A stretch of DNA of 64,000 nt, from the NCBI GenBank assembly GCA_039090855.1, contig CM077034.1, forward strand, positions 229,899,005-229,963,004, read 5' to 3'. The stretch is from Macrothele yani. Taxonomy: Eukaryota; Arthropoda; Arachnida; Araneae; Macrothelidae. Both the position numbers and the translations under genes were made by a program. The notes beneath the pieces were generated by a model. That model did no database searches and was not told where the DNA came from. It saw only the letters and a program-made list of their open reading frames with translations. Positions 47,741 through 60,218 of the stretch are shown one piece after another; positions within the stretch are counted from its first letter, which is position 1, and each line of letters begins with the position of its first letter.

Positions 47741-50700
47741 AAAAAACAAATTAGTAAAATCATGCAATGCATGGGTTTTGATACGCTTTCTAAAATACAA
47801 GGAATCATTACTCAAGTTATGAGGATAATGGCTGTGGAATAAATTTCGCTCCTGAGCCCTGACTTTTGATCTCATTTCGATGATGCTAAACAGAATTGGT
47901 TCAGTGTACCTCCGGAACAACATACTAAAGTTTTGTCGCAATAGAAGCATTTTTAGTCACGTTATGAGGATAATGGCTGTGGAATAAATATCGCTCCTGT
48001 GCCTTGACCTTTGACCCCATTTCGATTATATTAAACAGAATTGGTTCAGTATACCTCCGGAACAACATACTAAAGTTCTGTCGCAATAGAAGCATTTTTA
48101 GTCAAGTTATGAGGATAATGGCTGTGGAATAAATTTCGCTTTTGAGCCCTGACTTTTGATCTTATTTCGATCATATTAAACAGAATTGGTTCAGTATACC
48201 TCCGGAACAACATACTAAAGTTTTGTCGCAATAGAAGCATTTTTAGTCAAGTTATGAGGATAATGGCTGTGGAATAAATCTCGATTCTGTGCCCTGACCT
48301 TTGACTCCATTTCGTTGATATTAAACAGAATTGGTTCAGAATACCTCCGGAGCAACATACTGAAGTTTTGTCGCAATAAAAGCATTTTTAGTCAAGTTAT
48401 GAGGATAATGGCTGTCGAATAAATCTTGCTCCTGTGCCTTGACCTTTGACCCCATTTAGATGATATTAAACAGAATTAGTTCAGTATACCTCCGGAACAA
48501 CATAGTAAAGTGTTGTCGCAATAGAAGCATTTTTAGTCAAGTTATGAGGATAATGGCTGTGGAATAAATATCGCTCCTGTGCCTTGACCTTTAACCCCAT
48601 TTCGATGATATTAAACAGAATAGTTTCAGTATATCTCCGGAACAACATACTAAAGTTTTGTCGCAATAGAAGCATTTTTAGTCAAGTTATGAGGATAATG
48701 GCTGTGGAATAAATATCGCTCCTGTGCCTTGACCTTTGACCCCATTTCGATGATATTAAACAGAATTGGTTCAGTGTACCTCCGGAACAACATACTGAAG
48801 TTTTGTCGCAATAGAAGCATTTTTAGCCAAGTTATGAGGATAATGCCTATGGAATAAATCTCGCTTCTGTGCGATGATATTAAACAGAATTGGTTCAGTA
48901 TATCTCCGGAACAACATACTAAAGTTTTGTCGCAATAGAAGCATTTTTAGTCAAGTTATGAGGATAATGGCTATGGAATAAACCTCGCTTCTGTGCCCTG
49001 ACCTTTGGCCTCATTTCGATGATATTGAACAGAATTGGTTCAGTATACCTCCGGAACAACATACTGAAGTTTTGTCGCAATAGAAGCATTTTTAGTCAAG
49101 TTATGAGGATAATGGCTGTGGAATAAATTTCGCTTTTGAGCACTGACCTTTGATCTCATTTCGATGGTATTAAACAGAATTGGTTCAGTATACCTCCGGA
49201 ACAACATACTAAAGTTCTGTCGCAATAGAAGCATTTTTAGTCAAGTTATGAGGATAATGGCTGTGGAATAAATCTCGCTTCTGAGCCCGGACGTTTGGCC
49301 TCATTTCGATGATATGAAACAGAATTGGTTCAGTATACCTCCGGAACAACATACTAAAGTTTTGTCGCAATAGAAGCATTTTTAGTCAAGTTATGAGGAT
49401 AATGGCTGTGGAATAAATCTCGCTGTTGTGCCCTTGACCTTTGACCTCATTTCGATTATATTGAACAGAATTGGTTCAGTATACCTCCGGAACAACATAC
49501 TAAAGTTCTGTCGCAATAGAAGCATTTTTAGTCAAGTTATGAGGATAATGGCTGTGGAATAAATCTCGCTTCTGAGCCCGGACGTTTGGCCTCATTTCGA
49601 TGATATGAAACAGAATTGGTTCAGTATACCTCCGGAACAACATACTAAAGTTCTGTCGCAATAGAAGCATTTTTAGTCAAGTTATGAGGATAATGGCTGT
49701 GGAATAAATCTCGCTTCTGAGCCCGGACGTTTGGCCTCATTTCGATGATATGAAACAGAATTGGTTCAGTATACCTCCGGAACAACATACTAAAGTTTTG
49801 TCGCAATAGAAGCATTTTTAGTCAAGTTATGAGGATAATGGCTGTGGAATAAATTTCGCTTTTGAGCACTGACCTTTGATCTCATTTCGTTGGTATTAAA
49901 CAGAATTGGTTCAGTATACCTCCGGAACAACATACTAAAGTTCTGTCGCAATAGAAGCATTTTTAGTCAAGTTATGAGGATAATGGCTGTGGAATAAATC
50001 TCGCTTCTGAGCCCGGACGTTTGGCCTCATTTCGATGATATGAAACAGAATTGGTTCAGTATACCTCCGGAACAACATACTAAAGTTTTGTCGCAATAGA
50101 AGCATTTTTAGTCAAGTTATGAGGATAATGGCTGTGGAATAAATCTCGCTGTTGTGCCCTGACCTTTGACCTCATTTCGATTATATTGAACAGAATTGGT
50201 TCAGTATACCTCCGGAACAACATACTAAAGTTCTGTCGCAATAGAAGCATTTTTAGTCAAGTTATGAGGATAATGGCTGTGGAATAAATCTCGCTTCTGA
50301 GCCCGGACGTTTGGCCTCATTTCGATGATATGAAACAGAATTTGTTCAGTATACCTCCGGAACAACATACTAAAGTTCTGTCGCAATAGAAGCATTTTTA
50401 GTCAATTTATGAGGATAATGGCTGTGGAATAAATCTCGCTTCTGTGCCCTGACCTTTGACCCCATTTCGATGATATTACACAGAATTGGTTCAGTATACC
50501 TCCGGAACAACATACTAAAGTTCTGTCGCAATAGAAGCATTTTTAGTCAAGTTATGAGGTGAATGGCTGTGGAATAAATCTCGCTTCTGAGCCCTGACTT
50601 TTGATCTCATTTCGATGATGCTAAACAGAATTGGTTCAGTATACCTCCGGAACAACATACTAAAGTTTTGTCGCAATAGAAGCATTTTTAGTCACGTTAT

Positions 50701-53680
50701 GAGGATAATGGCTGTGGAATAAATATCGCTCCTGTGCCTTGACCTTTGACCCCATTTCGATGATATTCAACAGAATTGGTTCGGTATACCTCCGGAACAA
50801 CATACTAAAGTTTTGTCGCAATAGAAGCATTTTTAGTCAAGTTATGAGGATAATGGCTGTGGAATAAATCTCGCTGTTGTGCCCTGACCTTTGACCTCAT
50901 TTCGATTATATTGAACAGAATTGGTTCAGTATACCTCCGGAACAACATACTAAAGTTTTGTCGCAATGGAAGCATTTTTAGTCAAGTTATGAGGATAATG
51001 GCTGTGTAATAAATCTGGCTCCTGTGTCCTGACCTTTGCCCCCATTTCGATGATATTCAACAGAACCGGTTTTGTATACCTCCGGAACAACATACTAAAG
51101 TTCTGTCGCAATAGAAGCATTTTTAATCAAGTTATGAGGATAATGGCTGTGGAATAAATCTCGCTTCTGAGCCCGGACTTTTGGCCTCATTTCGATGATA
51201 TGAAACAGAATTGGTTCAGTATACCTCCGGAACAACATACTAAAGTTCTGTCGCAATAGAAGCATTTTTAGTCAAGTTATGAGGATAATGGCTGTGGAAT
51301 AAATCTCGCTTCTGAGCCCGGACGTTTGGCCTCATTTCGATGATATTAAACAGAATTGGTTCAGTATACCTCCGGAACAACATACTAAAGTTCTGTCGCA
51401 ATGAAAGCATTTTTAGTCAAGTTATGAGGATAATGGCTGTGGAATAAATCTCGCTTTTGAGCCCTGACTTTTGATCTCATTTCGATGATACTAAACAGAA
51501 TTGGTTCAGTATACCTCCGAAACAACATACTAAAGTTTTGTCGCAATAGAAGCATTTTTAGTCAAGTTATGAGGATAAAAGCTGTGGAATAAATCTCGCT
51601 GTTGTGCCCTGACCTTTGACCCCATTTCGATTATATTGAACAGAATTGGTTCAGTATACCTCCGGAACAACATACTAAAGTTTTGTCGCAATGAAAGCAT
51701 TTTTAGTCAAGTTATGAGGATAATGGCTGTGGAATAAATCTGGCTCCTGTGTCCTGACCTTTGCCCCCATTTCGATGATATTCAACAGAACCGGTTTTGT
51801 ATACCTCCGGAACAACATACTAAAGTTCTGTCGCAATAGAAGCATTTTTAATCAAGTTATGAGGATAATGGCTGTGGAATAAATCTCGCTTCTGAGCCCG
51901 GACTTTTGGCCTCATTTCGATGATATGAAACAGAATTGGTTCAGTATACCTCCGGAACAACATACTAAAGTTCTGTCGCAATAGAAGCATTTTTAGTCAA
52001 GTTATGAGGATAATGGCTGTGGAATAAATCTCGCTTCTGAGCCCGGACGTTTGGCCTCATTTCGATGATATTAAACAGAATTGGTTCAGTATACCTCCGG
52101 AACAACATACTAAAGTTCTGTCGCAATGAAAGCATTTTTAGTCAAGTTATGAGGATAATGGCTGTGGAATAAATCTCGCTTTTGAGCCCTGACTTTTGAT
52201 CTCATTTCGATGATACTAAACAGAATTGGTTCAGTATACCTCCGAAACAACATACTAAAGTTTTGTCGCAATAGAAGCATTTTTAGTCAAGTTATGAGGA
52301 TAAAAGCTGTGGAATAAATCTCGCTGTTGTGCCCTGACCTTTGACCCCATTTCGATTATATTGAACAGAATTGGTTCAGTATACCTCCGGAACAACATAC
52401 TAAAGTTTTGTCGCAATGAAAGCATTTTTAGTCAAGTTATGAGGATAATGGCTGTGGAATAAATCTGGCTCCTGTGTCCTGACCTTTGCCCCCATTTCGA
52501 TGATATTCAACAGAACCGGTTTTGTATACCTCCGGAACAACATACTAAAGTTCTGTCGCAATAGAAGCATTTTTAGTCAAGTTATGAGGATAATGGATGT
52601 GGAATAAATTTCGCTTTTGAGCACTGACCTTTGATCTCATTTCGATGATATTCAACAGAATTGGTTCAGTATACCTCCGGAACAACATACTAAAGTTTTG
52701 TCGCAATAGAAGCATTTTTAGTCAAGTTATGAGGATAATGGCTGAGGAATATATATCGCTCCTGTGCCTTGACCTTTGACCCCATTTCGATGATATTCAA
52801 CAGAATTGGTTCAGTATACCTCCGGAACAACATACTAAAGTTTTGTCGCAATAGAAGCATTTTTAGTCAAGTTATGAGGATAAAGGCTGTGGAATAAATC
52901 TCGCTGTTGTGCCCTGACCTTTGACCTCATTTCGATTATATTGAACAGAATTGGTTCAGTATACCTCCGGAACAACATACTAAAGTTTTGTCGCAATAAA
53001 AGCATTTTTATTGAAGTTATGAGGATAATGGCTGTGGAATAAATCTGGCTCCTGTGTCCTGACCTTTGACCCCATTTCGATGATATTAAACAGAATTGGT
53101 TCAGTATACCTCCGGAACAACATACTAAAGTTTTGTCGCAATAGAAGCATTTTTAGTCAAGTTATGAGGATAATGGCTGTGGAATAAATATCGCTCCTGT
53201 GCCTTGACCTTTGACCCCATTTCGATGATATTCAACAGAATTGGTTCAGTATACCTCCGGAACAACATACTAAAGTTTTGTCGCAATAGAAGCATTTTTA
53301 GTCAAGTTATGAGGATAATGGCTGTGGAATAAATCTCGCTTTTGAGCCCTGACTTTTGATCTCATTTCGATGATATTGAACAGAATTGGTTTAGTATAAC
53401 TCCGGAACAACATACTAAAGTTTTGTCGCAATAGAAGCATTTTTAGTCAAGTTATGCGGATAATGGCTGTGGAATAAATATCTCTCCTGTGCCTTGACCT
53501 TTGACCCCATTTCGATGATATTCAACAGAATTATTTCAGTATACCTCCGGAATAACATACTAAAGTTTTGTCGCAATAGAAGCATTCTTAGTCAAGTTAT
53601 GAGGATAATGGCTGACCTTTGACTGCATTTAGATGATATTCAACAGAACCAGTTTTGTATACCTCCGGAACAACATACTG
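47741..53680 (+). repeat. SatA element copy 4: leader plus about 40 SatA monomers
   Basis: The leader (about 47741-47810, AATTAGTAAAATCATGCAAT) is followed by SatA monomers of 145 bp until a Tc1 fragment cuts the array at about 53681. Within it a five-monomer group repeats: the AAATCTGGCTCCTGTGTCCT variant is found at 51011, 51736 and 52461, exactly 725 bp apart. Some monomers carry TGACCTTTGACCCC, others the mutated CGGACGTTTGGCC form. No SatB or GACGG tail is present. Compared with copies 2 and 3, which have one SatA monomer each, SatA has been expanded here. Confidence 0.93.
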
Positions 53681-54200
53681 GTGATTCAACTAGTTGTGCT
53701 GCCATTTATGAACAGCATTCCAGGGGGTGTTTTCCAACAGGATAACGCTCGGCCACATACCGCTGTTGTAACCCAACATGCTCTACAGAGTGTCGACATG
53801 TTGCCGTGGCCTGCTAGATCACCAGATCTTTCACCAATCGAGCACGTATGGGACATCATTGGACGACAACTCCAGCGTCACCTCCAACCAGCATTAACCG
53901 TCCCTGTATTGAACCGACCAAGTGCAACTGGCGTGGAACTCCATCCCACAAACTGACATCCAGCACCTGTACGACACAATGCATGAACGTTTGCGTGCTT
54001 GCGTTCAACATTCTGGCGGTTACACCGGTTATTAATGTACCAGCATTTCACATTTAAAATGGCTCTTCTCGCGCTTACATTAAGCTGTGATCTTGAAACC
54101 TTAATCGATTAAATATGTTACCTATACAAATGTATTGCCGCCACTTCATTCGTCTACAACTATTTTTTCGTGGTGTTATGATTTTTTTCCCGTCAGTGTA
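53681..54200 (+). pseudogene. Tc1-type transposase 3' fragment (Tc1-F)
   Basis: It joins the satellite array abruptly. The frame reads PGGVFQQDNARPHTAVVTQH (second catalytic Asp) then LPWPARSPDLSPIEHVWDII (Glu in place), so these two catalytic residues are kept 34 residues apart. The frame is then disrupted in the C-terminal region (VPVLNRPSATG). A right end TTTCCCGTCAGTGTA is at about 54187-54201. The 5' two thirds are absent. Confidence 0.85.
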
Positions 54201-54201
54201 T

Positions 54202-54559
54202 TTACAACGAAAGCAGAAAATGCTGTCATGAAAACCTAACTAACGTTTGAATTCACGGTGGGTTCTAAATTTTTCATTGGTACGGGAAAAATCCTCCTTC
54301 TTCGAGACTTTTCACTTTCAGGAATGCTGAAAACAGTGACTTTTGGATATGCTTTTGTAATTAGATTTATATAAAGGCACTCAATATTTTCTAGGCATGT
54401 TGCATGAAAATTGTCACTCACGTGCGCGACTACCCGAAAGCTCAATAATTATCAATACCGCATGAACGCGAAGCTAATATCGACATTCCCTTTACGTTTG
54501 CCCTTTGACCTCTCTGAAGAGAGGGATTGCGATGGCCCTTTGACCGTGACGTCACAAAT
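54202..54559. other. Unassigned DNA between Tc1-F and mariner 2
   Basis: About 360 bases without a recognisable gene, element end or repeat. Confidence 0.4.
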
Positions 54560-54732
54560 CTTCGTAGTTCGCGCGCTGGGGCTTTCTCTCCAGGGGTTTT
54601 TGGGTGAATCCAGTGTTTTTTTTTTTTTTGCGTTTGGGATTGTCGTATCATATCCACTTTTCATCACCTGTAACGATTTCCCACAGGAAAGACTTTCTGT
54701 GTTGTTTATTCAACAGATTCGAACACTTCATG

Positions 54733-54903
54733 CCAAACGGGGTCCGGGTTCGAATCCCGGTCAGGCATGGCTGTTGTGTTTGTGTTACGGCACTGGCTCT
54801 CTCCCTTCCCTGGAACCAGTGACCCTAAATTAGGGACGGGCGACTGCTTATAGCCCATTGAGTTGCTCACGGTGGTTGTTAAACCTCCAACCAAAAAAAA
54901 AAA
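54733..54903 (+). mobile_element. SINE1 copy, 5'-truncated, inside mariner 2
   Basis: It begins in the T-arm part of the head (GGGGTCCGGGTTCGAATCCC), lacks the A box, and keeps the complete single-copy body plus an A tail. GAACACTTCATG occurs at 54721-54732 and 54904-54915, a clear target duplication. Removing the SINE and one duplicate joins the mariner frame without a shift, so it landed after the mariner. Confidence 0.93.
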
Positions 54904-55040
54904 GAACACTTCATGGCACGATTTTCCTGTTTCCTCTGGTTCAGGTCACGTGGCACCCAATTCCCTTCCTTCTGAATCTTTGCCAATTGCGCGTCAACAA
55001 TTGGAAATGGTTTGTCGAGTTGCCCCCAGTTGTTTAACTA

Positions 55041-58000
55041 GTTCTTTTTGCGTTTGAGACGAATCTTCATCCAGAAATGCTGGCAGTTCTTTTTTGCGTT
55101 TGAGACGAATCTTCATCCAGAAATGCTGGCAGTTCTTTTTGCGTTTGAGACGAATCTTCATCCAGAAATGCTGGCAGTTCTTTTTGCGTTTGAGACGAAT
55201 CTTCATCCAGAAATGCTGGCAGTTCTTTTTGCGTTTGAGACGAATCTTCATCCAGAAATGCTGGCAGTTCTTTTTGCGTTTGAGACGAATCTTCATCCAG
55301 AAATGCTGGCAGTTCTTTTTTGCGTTTGAGACGAATCTTCATCCAGAAATGCTGGCAGTTCTTTTTGCGTTTGAGACGAATCTTCATCCAGAAATGCTGG
55401 CAGTTCTTTTTGCGTTTGAGACGAATCTTCATCCAGTAATGCTGGCAGTTCTTTTTGCGTTTGAGACGAATCTTCATCCAACAATACTGGCAGTCCTTTT
55501 TGCGTTTGAAACGAATCTTAATCCAACAATACTGGCAGCTCTTTTTGCGTTTGAGACGAATCTTCATCCAGCAATGTTGGCAGTTCTTTTTGTGTTTGAG
55601 ACGAATCTTCATCCAGCAATGTTGGCAGTTCTTTTTGTGTTTGAGAAGAATCTGCATCCAGCAATGTTGGCAGTTCTTTTTGCGTTTGAGACGAATCTTC
55701 ATCCAGCAATGTTGACAGTTCTTTTTGCGTTTGAGACGAATCTTCATCCAGCAATTTTGGCAGTTCTTTTTGTGTTTGAGACGAATCTTCATCCAGCAAT
55801 GTTGGCAGTTCTTTTTGTGCTTGAGACGAATCTTCATCCAGCAATGTTGGCAGTTCTTTTTGCGTTTGAGACGAATCTTCATCCAGCAATGTTGGCAGTT
55901 CTTTTTGCGTTTGAGACGAATCTTCATCCAACAATACTGGCAGCTCTTTTTGCGTTTGAGACGAATCTTCATCCAGCAATGTTGGCAGTTCTTTTTGTGT
56001 TTGAGACGAATCTTCATCCAGCAATGTTGGCAGTTCTTTTTGTGTTTGAGACGAATCTTCATCCAGCAATGTTGGCAGTTCTTTTTGCGTTTGAGACGAA
56101 TCTTCATCCAGCAATGTTGGCAGTTCTTTTTGTGTTTGAGACGAATCTTCATCCAGCAATGTTGGCAGTTCTTTTTGTGTTTGAGACGAATCTTCATCCA
56201 GCAATGTTGGCAGTTCTTTTTGCGTTTGAGACGAATCTTCATCCAGCAATGTTGGCAGTTCTTTTTGTGTTTGAGACGAATCTTCATCCAGCAATGTTGG
56301 CAGTTCTTTTTGCGTTTGAGACGAATCTTCATCCAGCAATGTTGGCAGTTCTTTTTGCGTTTGAGACGAATCTTCATCCAGCAATGTTGACAGATGTTTT
56401 TCCGTTTGAGACGAATCTTCATCCAGCAATGTTGGCAGTCCTTTTTGTGTTTGGGACGAATCTTCATCCAGCAACGTTGGCAGTTCTTTTTGCGTTTGAG
56501 ACGAATCTTCATCCAGCAATGTTGGCAGTTCTTTTTGTGTTTGAGAAGAATCTTCATCCAGCAATGTTGGCAGTTCTTTTTGCGTTTGAGACGAATCTTC
56601 ATCCAGCAATGTTGACAGTTCTTTTTGCGTTTGAGACGAATCTTCATCCAGCAATTTTGGCAGTTCTTTTTGCGTTTGAGACGAATCTTCATCCAGCAAT
56701 GTTGGCAGTTCTTTTTGCGTTTGAGACGAATCTTCATCCAACAATACTGGCAGCTCTTTTTGCGTTTGAGACGAATCTTCATCCAGCAATGTTGGCAGTT
56801 CTTTTTGTGTTTGAGACGAATCTTCATCCAGCAATGTTTGCAGTTCTTTTTGTGTTTGAGACGAATCTTCATCCAGCAATGTTGGCAGTTCTTTTTACGT
56901 TTGAGACGAATCTTCATCCAGCAATGTTGGCAGTTCTTTTTGTGTTTGAGACGAATCTTCATCCAGCAATGTTGGCAGTTTTTTTTGTGTTTGAGACGAA
57001 TCTTCATCCAGCAATGTTGACAGTTCTTTTTGCGTTTGAGACGAATCTTCATCCAGCAATGTTGGCAGTTCTTTTTGTGTTTGAGACGAATCTTCATCCA
57101 GCAATGTTGGCAGTTCTTTTTGTGTTTGAGACGAATCTTCATCCAGCAATGTTGGCAGTTCTTTTTGCGTTTGAGACGAATCTTCATCCAGCAATGTTGG
57201 CAGTTCTTTTCGTGTTTGAGACGAATCTTCATCCAGCAATGTTGGCAGTTCTTTTTGCGTATGAGACGAATCTTCATCCAGCAATGTTGTCAGTTCTTTT
57301 TGCGTTTGAGACGAATCTTCATCCAGCAATGTTGGCAGTTCTTTTTGCGTTTGAGACGAATCTTCATCCAGCAATGTTGGCAGTTCTTTTTGTGTTTGAG
57401 ACGAATCTGCATCCAGCAATGTTGGCAGTTCTTTTTGCGTTTGAGACGAATCTTCATCCAGCAATGTTGGCAGTTCTTTTTGCGTTTGAGACGAATCTTC
57501 ATCCAGCAATGTTGGCAGTTCTTTTTGCGTTTGAGACGAATCTTCATCCAGCAATGTTGACAGTTGTTTTTCCGTTTGAGACGAATCTTCATCCAGCAAT
57601 GTTGGCAGTCCTTTTTGCGTTTGAGACGAATCTTCATCCAGCAATGTTGGCAGTTCTTTTTGCGTTTGAGACGAATCTTCATCCAGCAATGTTGGAAGTT
57701 CTTTTTGTGTTTGAGACGAATCTTCATCCAGCAATGTTGGCAGTTCTTTTTGTGTTTGAGACGAATCTTCATCCAGCAATGTTGGCTGTTCTTTTTACGT
57801 TTGAGACGAATCTTCATCCAGCAATGTTGACAGTTCTTTTTGCGTTTGAGACGAATCTTCATCCAACAATACTGGCAGTTCTTTTTGTGTTTGAGACGAA
57901 TCTTCATCCAGCAATGTTGACATTTCTTTTTGCGTTTGAGACGAATCTTCATCCAACAATACTGGCAGTTCTTTTTGCGTTTGAGACGAATCTTCATCCA

Positions 58001-58737
58001 ACAATACTGGCAGTTCTTTTTGCGTTTGAGACGAATCTTCATCCAGCAATGTTGGCAGTTCTTTTTGCGTTTGAGACGAATCTTCATCCAGCAATGTTGG
58101 CAGTTCTTTTTGTGTTTGAGACGAATCTTCATCCAGCAATGTTGGCAGTTCTTTTTGTGTTTGAGACGAATCTTCATCCAGCAATGTTGGCTGTTCTTTT
58201 TACGTTTGAGACGAATCTTCATCCAGCAATGTTGACAGTTCTTTTTGCGTTTGAGACGAATCTTCATCCAACAATACTGGCAGTTCTTTTTGTGTTTGAG
58301 ACGAATCTTCATCCAGCAATGTTGACATTTCTTTTTGCGTTTGAGACGAATCTTCATCCAACAATACTGGCAGTTCTTTTTGCGTTTGAGACGAATCTTC
58401 ATCCAACAATACTGGCAGTTCTTTTTGCGTTTGAGACGAATCTTCATCCAACAATACTGGCAGTTCTTTTTGCGTTTGAGACGAATCTTCATCCAACAAT
58501 ACTGGCAGTTCTTTTTGCGTTTGAGACGAATCTTCATCCAGCAATACTGGCAGTTCTTTTTGCGTTTGAGACGAATCTTCATCCAGCAATGTTGGCAGTT
58601 CTTTTTGCGTTTGAGACGAATCTTCATCCAACAATAGTGGCAGTTCTTTTTGCGTTTGAGACGAATCTTCATCCAGCAATGTTGGCAGTCCTTTTTGCGT
58701 TTCAGAAGAATCTTCATCCAGCAATGTTTTCAGTTCT
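55041..58737 (-). repeat. 45-bp tandem repeat in mariner 2, about 82 units
   Basis: The unit (minus strand) encodes LLDEDSSQTQKELPT. 45 is a multiple of three and the unit has no stop in four frames, which explains frames of 1236 residues on plus (AFETNLHPAMLAVLF) and 736 on minus (WMKIRLKRKKNCQHC); neither is a gene. Units nearest the HTH end (55041-55480) read CCAGAAATGCTGGCAG, while most others read CCAGCAATGTTGGCAG. The TAA-bearing variant is found at about 57796 and 58201, 405 bp (nine units) apart, showing block duplication. Two units (near 55093 and 55320) have an extra T. Confidence 0.95.
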
Positions 58738-58990
58738 TCGTGTGCAACCTTCCGCTACGTTCTTGATCGCTAACATCAGAATCACCTGTTTTAAAATCGT
58801 CTAAACCAAAACTCACACGTGCTTTTTCGAAGCAATGTTCTAGCCCCAGAACAGAACAGATCGCTGCACATTCTTTTGCAGCACTTTTTCCATTGATGAG
58901 ATTCGTAACGAATGCAGTGTCGAATAAACGCAGTGTCGCTCGCCATCTTTCACCTTCCGATGTGCAAGCGCGTTTGACTGTTGGGTAAAC

Positions 58991-59422
58991 TTCTGTGTCA
59001 CATTTTATACCCTGAACTAGTTGCGGTCACATGACAACAATACGAGGGAAAATCGGATATGTAAATTAGCGGTATGCGTCACACAAATAACGCTTTAACC
59101 GGCCGATGTACCTGAACCAAAAGTTGTCCAAATTTTCCTGCGCTTCTCAAACAGAAGAGTTCTCATAGTGACCGGGTTACACGAAAGCTATGGCAAAACA
59201 GTTCCTTTCCTTCTTATATCTCAGGAGTATCGACTATAAATCTGTCGCTGGTTGTAAGTTCTTGCTCCTTGGCATTCCTTAGTGGTACACTATGAAATCT
59301 GATTCCCTTATAGTCCTTTATTTTCTGTTCCATCTCCAAAGGAAGGATTCGGAAGGTATAGTCCCCCGGACATGAAAATCATGCCACATGGTAGAAAAAC
59401 GTTATTGAAACATCTTTTTCCC
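58991..59422. other. Unassigned DNA, possibly mariner 2 5' end and host flank
   Basis: About 430 bases upstream of mariner 2 (on its strand). I could not match a mariner inverted repeat here. No gene recognised. Confidence 0.4.
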
Positions 59423-59603
59423 TGTAACGTACCAGGAGATGTGACGTGCCTGCCCGAAGGACGCACACGACATAAAGGCAGATAGGAATCAGAATAAAAC
59501 GTCCGCGTAGCTCAATTGGTAGAGTGACTTATTCCGGAATGAGGGGATCCGGGTTCGAATCCTGGCGTGGACAGAAATGACGGAGAAATTTACTTCGTTA
59601 TAA

Positions 59604-59615
59604 TGGCGCCCGAAC
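59604..59615 (+). promoter_or_regulatory. Primer binding site, tRNA-Lys type
   Basis: TGGCGCCCGAAC is the 12-base complement of the 3' end (with CCA) of animal tRNA-Lys(UUU). It lies two bases after the LTR end, where reverse transcription of an LTR element would start. The same 12 bases occur after the second LTR (59926-59937) and in copy B (24700-24711). The bases after it no longer match tRNA-Lys. Confidence 0.75.
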
Positions 59616-59641
59616 TATCCGGATGACCCGACCGTTCAAAA

Positions 59642-59679
59642 TCTCGCAATGGTGTGATGTTATTTCCACACCGCGAGAT
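59642..59679 (+). other. Conserved hairpin in the internal region of the miniature LTR element
   Basis: CTCGC, AAT, GGTGTG on the left pair with CCACACC, GCGAG on the right around a loop ATGTTATTT. The same hairpin recurs in the second internal region and at 24739-24773 in copy B, with only the loop and one arm base changing. A position just after the primer binding site is where LTR elements often carry packaging or dimerisation structures, which is only an inference here. Confidence 0.6.
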
Positions 59680-60035
59680 AGGAAAAATAAGAGAATCCCT
59701 TCTCCAGCACTTCGAAAAAAAAAAAAAAAATAAGGGGGAGATGATGTAACGTACCAGGAGATGTGACGTACCTGCCCGAAGGACGCACACGACATAAAGG
59801 CAGATAGGAATCAGAATAAAACGTCCGCGTAGCTCAATTGGTAGAGTGACTTATTCCGGAATGAGGGGACCCGGGTTCGAATCCTGGCGTGGACAGAAAT
59901 GACGGAGAAATTTACTTCGTTATAATGGCGCCCGAACTATCCGGATGACCCGACCGTTCAAAATCTCGCAATGGTGTAATGTTATTTCCACACCGCGAGA
60001 TAGGAAAAATAAGAGAATCCTTTCTCCAGCACGTC

Positions 60036-60066
<31 letters not shown>

Positions 60067-60163
60067 AGAGGGAGATGATGTAACGTACCAGGAGATGTGA
60101 CGTACCTGCCAGAAGGACGCACACGACATAAAGGCAGATAGGAATCAGAATAAAACGTCCGCG

Positions 60164-60218
60164 TAGCTCAATTGGTAGAGTGACTTATTCCGGAATGAGG
60201 GGATCCGGGTTCGAATCC
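60164..60218 (+). promoter_or_regulatory. Internal Pol III promoter (A and B boxes) in the LTR
   Basis: TAGCTCAATTGG (60164-60175) fits the A box and GGTTCGAATCC (60208-60218) is a perfect B box, at tRNA-like spacing. Both are present in every LTR of this family in the window (for example A box 59508-59519 in the first LTR). A tRNA-like cloverleaf is partly drawable, but the anticodon loop is a palindromic TCCGGA, so no amino acid is assigned. Confidence 0.75.

Larger units (their letters stand above)
54560..58990 (-). pseudogene. mariner transposon 2, reverse strand, with a hugely expanded 15-codon segment
   Basis: The likely start is the ATG at 58946. Downstream on the minus strand come the N-terminal region (LINGKSAAKEC), FKTGDSDVSDQERSGR, then DEDSSQTQKEL, the helix-turn-helix (KQLGATRQTISN, stop after), RDLNQRKQENRAM, and IVTGDEKW with the first catalytic Asp, followed by a TGA and PKRKKKK. 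This order is that of a mariner transposase. The segment LLDEDSSQTQKELPT, present once in normal mariners, is repeated about 82 times (55041-58737). A SINE (54733-54903) splits the part after the HTH. The rest of the catalytic domain is missing beyond about 54560. The reading frame in the repeats has three TAA codons (from CAA) and two 1-bp shifts. Confidence 0.87.

Noticed and set aside
55067..57277. 736-residue minus-strand frame of basic repeats (WMKIRLKRKKNCQHC)
   Set aside because: It is in the wrong frame relative to the mariner homology on both sides, which uses LLDEDSSQTQKEL.
55094..58804. 1236-residue plus-strand reading frame (AFETNLHPAMLAVLF repeats)
   Set aside because: It is an antisense translation of the 45-bp mariner repeat. 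The unit length is a multiple of three and lacks stops in several frames, so long frames arise automatically. Flanking homology is on the minus strand.
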